Assembly (NCBI GenBank): GCA_041484195.1
Contig: JBGPHC010000008.1
Location: 62,001 to 126,000 of the forward strand
Direction: 5' to 3'
Source of the DNA: PSRI01 sp041484195
GTDB taxonomy: Bacteria > Bacteroidota > Bacteroidia > Chitinophagales > Chitinophagaceae
Length of the DNA stretch: 64,000 nucleotides
Part shown: positions 59,125-64,000 of the stretch, piece after piece
How the letters are laid out: every line of letters begins with the position of its first letter
How positions within the stretch are numbered: the stretch's first letter is position 1
Position numbers and translations under genes: made by a program
The notes under the pieces: model-generated
Told to the model about the DNA's origin: nothing
The model's input: only the letters and a program-made list of their open reading frames with translations
Database searches by the model: none

Positions 59125-60045
59125 ATGAAATATTACGACCACAATACCATCCTGTACCGGGATGGTCAATTTGTAAAAGCGGCGGATGCCGTGATAGACC
59201 TTTACAGCCAGTCACTGCATTATGGCTACTCTGTTTTTGAGGGGATCCGTTCTTACAGGACTCATACGGGAGATACAAGAATCTTCAAGGCAAAAGAGCA
59301 TTTTGAAAGATTTAGGAATTCCGCTAATGCCCTGAATATTCCCTACCAATATAGTTCCGACGAATTGACAAAGGCCACCTATGAGTTATTGGAGAGGAAT
59401 CAATTCCAGGATGCTTATATCCGCCCGCTCTTGTATGCGCCGGCGAATATGAGCTTTGTTCAAAATACCGAATCCTTTTTAGTGATCGAAGCATGGGAGA
59501 TGGCGCCATTCCTGGGCGATAAGCTAATAAAGGTTGGAGTTTCTTCTTTTCAAAGACCCAATCCCCTCGCATTTAAGATTCACGCCAAGGCCAGCGGGCA
59601 CTACGTTAATTCAATATTGGCAAGCCAGGAAGCTAAGTCCCGTGGTTTCGACGAGGCCTTATTAAATGACAGTCGCGGATATGTTGCAGAAGGGCCAGGG
59701 GCGAATGTGTTCTTCGAGAAGAAAGGAAAATTATTCACTCCTCCTCCGGAAAATATACTGCCGGGAATCACCAGGTCCACCGTCATGGAAATTTGCAGGG
59801 AGCTTGGAATCCCATTTGAAGAAAAATTATTCACGGTTGAGGAGCTAAAAAAAGCCGATGCCGCTTTTTTCTGTGGGACTGCCGCAGAGGTAATTGGATG
59901 GCGTTCGCTCGATGATATTGAATTCGCCACACCCTGGGAAAATTCATTGGGAAAAATCATTCAGGAAGCATACAAGGCGAGAGTGACGGAGAATGCTATA
60001 AGACCGGCAATCGCGGTCAAAGAATATGAAAAGGAAATGAATTGA
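59125..60045 (+). CDS. ilvE: Branched-chain amino acid aminotransferase
   Basis: 306 residues, fold-type IV PLP enzyme. 'YSQSLHYGYSVFEGIRSYRTHTGDTRIF', the lysine region 'KIHAKASGHYVNSILASQEAKSRGFDEALLND', and 'EGPGANVFFEKKGKLFTPP ... ILPGITRSTVMEICRELGI' match IlvE. It transfers the amino group to the keto acids of Val, Leu and Ile. It starts 14 bp after the attenuator terminator and is the first gene under its control. The ATG at 59125 fits the family start. Confidence 0.95.
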   Translation: MKYYDHNTILYRDGQFVKAADAVIDLYSQSLHYGYSVFEGIRSYRTHTGDTRIFKAKEHFERFRNSANALNIPYQYSSDELTKATYELLERNQFQDAYIRPLLYAPANMSFVQNTESFLVIEAWEMAPFLGDKLIKVGVSSFQRPNPLAFKIHAKASGHYVNSILASQEAKSRGFDEALLNDSRGYVAEGPGANVFFEKKGKLFTPPPENILPGITRSTVMEICRELGIPFEEKLFTVEELKKADAAFFCGTAAEVIGWRSLDDIEFATPWENSLGKIIQEAYKARVTENAIRPAIAVKEYEKEMN

Positions 60046-60102
60046 TTGAATGATCGGTAAACAGAAAACAAATTTAGAATTTCGAAAATAAGGCTCTAAA
60101 CA

Positions 60103-61788
60103 ATGGCGGAATTAAACAAATATTCAAAGGTCATTACCCAGGACATAACACAACCTGCGGCGCAGGCCATGTTTTTCGGTATTGGATTAACAGATGAGGA
60201 TCTGAAGAAAGCACAGGTAGGGATCGTGAGTATGGGATACGATGGCAATACCTGCAATATGCACCTGAATGACCTGGCAAAGACAATCAAGCAAAGTGTT
60301 TGGAGCAATGGACTTGTGGGATTGATCTTTAATACCATTGGTGTGAGCGATGGCATGAGTAATGGTACTGAAGGAATGCGCTACTCACTTGTGAGCAGGG
60401 ATATCATCGCGGATTCGATAGAAGCCGTATGCGGCGCTCAATACTATGACGCGCTGATTGCGGTGCCGGGCTGCGACAAGAATATGCCGGGTTCGCTTAT
60501 CGCCATGGGCAGATTGAACAGGCCCTCCATAATGGTATATGGCGGCACCATTGCCCCAGGCCATTACAAGGGGCAGGATTTGAATATTGTGTCGGCATTT
60601 GAAGCATTAGGACAAAAAATCGCGGGTAACTTAAGTGACGCGGATTTCAAGGGCATAGTAATGAATTCCTGTCCAGGCCCGGGCGCCTGTGGTGGAATGT
60701 ACACTGCAAATACCATGGCAGCAGCCATAGAAGCGTTGGGCATGAGCCTGCCTTATTCTTCTTCCAATCCGGCTCTGAGCGGAGAAAAACAAAAAGAATG
60801 TGAGCATGCCGGAAAGGCAATCCGTCTCCTGCTTGAAAAAAATATCAGGCCTTCCGATATCATGACCAGGAAGGCATTCGAAAACGCCATAACGGTGATC
60901 ATGGTCCTCGGAGGATCTACTAACGCCGTACTTCACCTGCTGGCAATGGCCAGGAGTGTAGATGTGGAACTTAACCAGGATGATTTTCAAAAAGTCAGTG
61001 AAAAGACCCCGGTCCTGGCGGATCTCAAGCCGAGCGGTAAATGGCTCATGGAAGACCTGCACAAGATTGGAGGCGTACCTGCCGTCATGAAATATTTGCT
61101 GAAAAAAGGCTATTTGCATGGGGACTGCCTCACCGTCACAGGAATGACCATTGCAGAGAATCTGGCCACAGTTCCGGACCTGGATTTTGAAACACAAAAG
61201 ATAATCCTGCCCCTGGAAAAACCAATAAAAGCCACCGGACATTTGCAGATCTTATACGGAAATCTCGCCGAAGAGGGAAGTGTCGCGAAAATCAGCGGAA
61301 AAGAAGGCGAAAGATTTGTTGGCCCGGCAAGGGTATTCGATGGGGAATTTGAATTGATTGCCGGCATACAGAGCGGAAGAGTCAAAGCCGGCGACGTGGT
61401 AGTGATCCGTAATGTCGGTCCCAAAGGCGCTCCCGGAATGCCGGAAATGCTCAAACCCACTTCAGCCATCATTGGAGCGGGACTGGGCAAATCCGTTGCC
61501 TTGATAACCGACGGAAGATTCAGCGGTGGCACCCATGGCTTCGTGGTTGGACATATCACACCCGAGACATTTGATGGAGGCCTGATCGCCCTGGTGCATG
61601 AAAATGATATCATTGAAATTGACGCGGCAACCCGAACCATCAACCTGCGGGTAGATGAAAAGACGATCGCCGAAAGAAAGAAGAATTGGAAACAACCCGA
61701 ACTGAAAGCGAAGAAGGGAATACTTTATAAATATGCCAAAACCGTTTCAAATGCTGCCACAGGGTGCGTGACCGATGAAGGACTCTGA
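60103..61788 (+). CDS. ilvD: Dihydroxy-acid dehydratase
   Basis: 561 residues, family length. Cluster and catalytic regions 'GCDKNMPGSLIAMGRLNRPS', 'NSCPGPGACGGMYTANTMA' and 'VLGGSTNAVLHLLAMA' (cysteines for the Fe-S cluster), and 'TDGRFSGGTHGFVVGHITPE'. It dehydrates 2,3-dihydroxy acids to 2-keto acids in Val and Ile synthesis. 57 bp after ilvE. Confidence 0.96.
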   Translation: MAELNKYSKVITQDITQPAAQAMFFGIGLTDEDLKKAQVGIVSMGYDGNTCNMHLNDLAKTIKQSVWSNGLVGLIFNTIGVSDGMSNGTEGMRYSLVSRDIIADSIEAVCGAQYYDALIAVPGCDKNMPGSLIAMGRLNRPSIMVYGGTIAPGHYKGQDLNIVSAFEALGQKIAGNLSDADFKGIVMNSCPGPGACGGMYTANTMAAAIEALGMSLPYSSSNPALSGEKQKECEHAGKAIRLLLEKNIRPSDIMTRKAFENAITVIMVLGGSTNAVLHLLAMARSVDVELNQDDFQKVSEKTPVLADLKPSGKWLMEDLHKIGGVPAVMKYLLKKGYLHGDCLTVTGMTIAENLATVPDLDFETQKIILPLEKPIKATGHLQILYGNLAEEGSVAKISGKEGERFVGPARVFDGEFELIAGIQSGRVKAGDVVVIRNVGPKGAPGMPEMLKPTSAIIGAGLGKSVALITDGRFSGGTHGFVVGHITPETFDGGLIALVHENDIIEIDAATRTINLRVDEKTIAERKKNWKQPELKAKKGILYKYAKTVSNAATGCVTDEGL

Positions 61789-61851
61789 TAAAAACACGCG
61801 GAGTTATTCAACATCCTTCAGCAAGGAACTTACTGAAAAAAAATTAAGAAA

Positions 61852-63594
61852 ATGAAAACAGAAGCCAATACAGCGACGCTCAGCCGCCCTGCAAAAAAGC
61901 AAACGGAATCAATCAGCGGCTCACAGGCTGTCCTAAGAGCATTGACCTCAGAAGGGGTGCATACCATCTTCGGATATCCCGGCGGAGCCATCATGCCTAT
62001 ATATGACGCATTGTATGATTATCGTGATCAGTTACGCCATATCCTGGTGAGGCACGAACAGGGAGGCATACACGCCGCTCAGGGCTATGCACGCAGTTCC
62101 GGCGATGTGGGTGTGGTATTTGCCACCAGTGGCCCTGGCGCTACTAACCTGGTCACCGGCCTGGCGGATGCCATGATTGACAGCACTCCGGTGGTCTGTA
62201 TTACAGGGCAGGTATTTGCCCACCTGTTGGGGACTGACGCTTTCCAGGAGACGGACGTGATCAATATTACTACGCCAGTCACCAAATGGAATTACCAGGT
62301 TACGGACGCGACCGAAATACCCGAAGTAATGGCGAAAGCATTTTATATAGCGAAAAGCGGGAGGCCCGGGCCCGTGCTGATCGACATCACCAAGAACGCG
62401 CAGATTCAAAAATTCGACTTCACGGGCTATGAGCCTTGCCATCATATCAGAAGCTACCGGCCTAAGCCGATCATTCGAAAGGAATACGTGAAGGAAGCAG
62501 CCGATTTGATCAATCTGGCCGAACGCCCATTTGTGATCTTTGGCCAGGGTGTGATTTTGGGCAAGGCAGAAAAAGAACTCCGGAAATTCATCGAGAAGGG
62601 AGGCCTTCCCGCAGCCTGGACCATACTCGGCCTTAGCGCCCTGCCTACAGATCATCCGCTCAATGTAGGCATGCTGGGAATGCATGGTAATTATGGCCCC
62701 AATGTACTCACCAATGAATGTGATATATTGATAGCGGTGGGGATGCGTTTTGATGACAGAGTAACCGGTCGGCTCGACAAATATGCCAAACAGGCCAAAA
62801 TAATACATCTCGATATTGATCCGGCTGAAATAGACAAGAACGTCAAGGCCACCGTTCCGGTATGGGGTGATTGCAAGGAAACACTCTCGCAGCTAACGGC
62901 ACTCATTCAACAAAAAAAATACCCGGACTGGTTGCAAAAATTCAGGAATTGCCAGCAGGAGGAAATAGAGGCCGTAATCCAGGGAGAACTGAATCCGCAA
63001 GTGGATATTATGACCATGGGAGAAGTGATAAAGGTCCTGAATGAATTGACTGATGGAAACGCGGTCATCGTGACGGATGTTGGCCAACACCAGATGGTCG
63101 CCTGCAGATACGCCAAATTCAAGGACAGCAGAAGCAGCGTCACTTCGGGGGGATTGGGTACTATGGGCTTTGCCTTACCCGCAGCCATAGGCGCAAAATA
63201 TGGGGCGCCAAACCGGACCGTAGTGGCAGTAATCGGAGATGGTGGATTCCAGATGACGCTGCAGGAGCTTGGTACCATCATGCAAAACGATGTGGATGTG
63301 AAAATAATCATCCTGAATAATGAATTCCTGGGTATGGTTAGGCAATGGCAGCAATTGTTCAACGACAAGCGATACTCATTTGTTGACATTGCCAGCCCGG
63401 ATTTTGTAATCCTGGCCAGTGCTTATGGCATACCGGCACAAAGACTATCCAGGAGGGATTCACTGAAGAGTTCACTGAAGACCATGTTGGATCACGATGG
63501 CGCCTACCTGCTGGAAGTTAAAGTGGGAAAAGAAAACAATGTGTTCCCGATGGTGCCACAGGGCTGCGGTGTGGGGGAGATCAGATTAAAGTAA
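61852..63594 (+). CDS. ilvB: Acetolactate synthase catalytic subunit
   Basis: 580 residues. The N-terminal ThDP domain shows 'FGYPGGAIMPIYDALYD' and 'LVRHEQGGIHAAQGYARSSGDVG', with the catalytic Glu; the central FAD-binding region has 'GMLGMHGNYGPN' and 'AVGMRFDDRVTGRLDKYA'. The C-terminal ThDP/Mg site has 'GDGGFQMTLQELGTIMQN' and 'NNEFLGMVRQWQQLF'. It makes acetolactate or acetohydroxybutyrate, the first committed step. Its regulatory partner is the next gene. 63 bp after ilvD. Confidence 0.96.
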   Translation: MKTEANTATLSRPAKKQTESISGSQAVLRALTSEGVHTIFGYPGGAIMPIYDALYDYRDQLRHILVRHEQGGIHAAQGYARSSGDVGVVFATSGPGATNLVTGLADAMIDSTPVVCITGQVFAHLLGTDAFQETDVINITTPVTKWNYQVTDATEIPEVMAKAFYIAKSGRPGPVLIDITKNAQIQKFDFTGYEPCHHIRSYRPKPIIRKEYVKEAADLINLAERPFVIFGQGVILGKAEKELRKFIEKGGLPAAWTILGLSALPTDHPLNVGMLGMHGNYGPNVLTNECDILIAVGMRFDDRVTGRLDKYAKQAKIIHLDIDPAEIDKNVKATVPVWGDCKETLSQLTALIQQKKYPDWLQKFRNCQQEEIEAVIQGELNPQVDIMTMGEVIKVLNELTDGNAVIVTDVGQHQMVACRYAKFKDSRSSVTSGGLGTMGFALPAAIGAKYGAPNRTVVAVIGDGGFQMTLQELGTIMQNDVDVKIIILNNEFLGMVRQWQQLFNDKRYSFVDIASPDFVILASAYGIPAQRLSRRDSLKSSLKTMLDHDGAYLLEVKVGKENNVFPMVPQGCGVGEIRLK

Positions 63595-63634
63595 CCAACG
63601 CTGCAATCATTCAAAAAAGTTAAACTCACAGATC

Positions 63635-64000
63635 ATGCAGAAACAGGAATATACCATCACCGTCTATACGGAAAATCATATCGGTTTACTCAACCGCATC
63701 GCCATCTTGTTTTCCAGGAGAAAGATCAACGTGGAAAGCCTCAATACTTCCCCTTCTGAGGTGGAGGGCATCCATAGGTTCACCATCGTGATCAACGAAT
63801 CGGAGGAGACCGTAAAAAAACTCGTTCGTCAGATCGAGAAACAGGTGGAAGTGCTGAAAGCCTATTTCAATACCAATGAAGAGATCATCTGGCAGGAATT
63901 GGCTCTTTACAAAGTTCCTACCGATGAGATCGCCGAAAAGGTGAAAGTGGAAAGATTGCTCAGGGAATATGGCGCCAGGGCTGTAGTGATCCGCAAAGAT
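63635..64000 (+). CDS. ilvN: Acetolactate synthase small subunit, C-terminus cut by window edge
   Basis: 122 residues visible, no stop. Starts MQKQEYTITVYTENHIGLLNRIAILFSRRKINVESLNTSPSE... i.e. an ACT domain, which binds valine and regulates IlvB. 'INVESLNTSP' is a typical IlvN segment. 40 bp after ilvB. The rest of the protein and probably ilvC lie beyond the window. Confidence 0.93.
   Translation, partial: MQKQEYTITVYTENHIGLLNRIAILFSRRKINVESLNTSPSEVEGIHRFTIVINESEETVKKLVRQIEKQVEVLKAYFNTNEEIIWQELALYKVPTDEIAEKVKVERLLREYGARAVVIRKD

Overview
The window reads as chromosomal DNA of a Bacteroidota bacterium, most likely a Chitinophagaceae-type organism (order Chitinophagales). The case rests on an Oar-like TonB-dependent receptor, a type IX secretion C-terminal sorting domain, a TamB-like protein, ECF sigma factors paired with anti-sigma/TonB-C chimeras, DUF1080/DUF2911/DUF3500/DUF5009/DUF6249-type proteins, weak Shine-Dalgarno signals, and promoters of the Bacteroidota form TTTG-N19/20-TAnnTTTG. 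No tRNA, rRNA, CRISPR array, insertion sequence or phage gene was seen, so this is ordinary chromosome with a few unusual modules.

Layout. 1-8.9 kb: amino-sugar and glycoside catabolism (acyltransferase-like DUF5009 membrane protein, GH20 hexosaminidase, Tat-exported NIF3-like protein, NagB-like deaminase, NagA, Tat-exported Gfo/Idh oxidoreductase, DUF1080 lipoprotein). 9.0-15.4 kb: a compact minus-strand operon with two ATP-grasp-type ligases, a GCS2/YbdK carboxylate-amine ligase, a class I glutamine amidotransferase and an esterase, faced by a second divergent esterase. It looks like a pathway for an amide- or peptide-linked small molecule. 15.5-28.0 kb: Oar-like receptor, RibBA, TamB, outer-membrane barrel, gamma-glutamyltransferase. 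28.4-33.1 kb: PIG-L deacetylase, two mini membrane proteins and a sodium:solute symporter, overlapping end to end. 33.1-40.6 kb: DUF2911, ECF sigma/anti-sigma chimera, VWA protein, DUF3500, secreted hypothetical. 40.7-45.7 kb: smpB, accD, class I aldolase, a 0.9-kb gene-free stretch with an apparent structured RNA, and a cystathionine beta-synthase-like gene. 45.9-54.1 kb: second sigma/anti-sigma pair, S41 protease, N-acetylglucosamine kinase-like protein, MurQ, T9SS cargo, helical hypothetical. 54.3-64.0 kb: branched-chain amino acid biosynthesis, leuA-leuC-leuD-leuB then ilvE-ilvD-ilvB-ilvN (cut by the window edge).

The two most interesting observations are these. (1) Between leuB and ilvE there is a complete-looking classical transcription attenuator: a promoter, a 36-codon leader ORF with Ile/Val runs strikingly like enterobacterial IlvL, a 12-bp GC-rich terminator with a T run, and a 9-bp mutually exclusive antiterminator pairing. 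(2) The 9-15 kb amidoligase operon, whose product is unknown. A third candidate is a roughly 430-nt non-coding RNA at 43.7-44.1 kb, with a strong promoter, a terminator and eight degenerate repeats.

The genes fit together as a heterotroph that breaks down amino-sugar polymers and recycles cell wall (GH20, NagA, NagB-like, GlcNAc kinase, MurQ), and that probably controls branched-chain amino acid synthesis by attenuation rather than by a LeuA allosteric domain, which is missing here.
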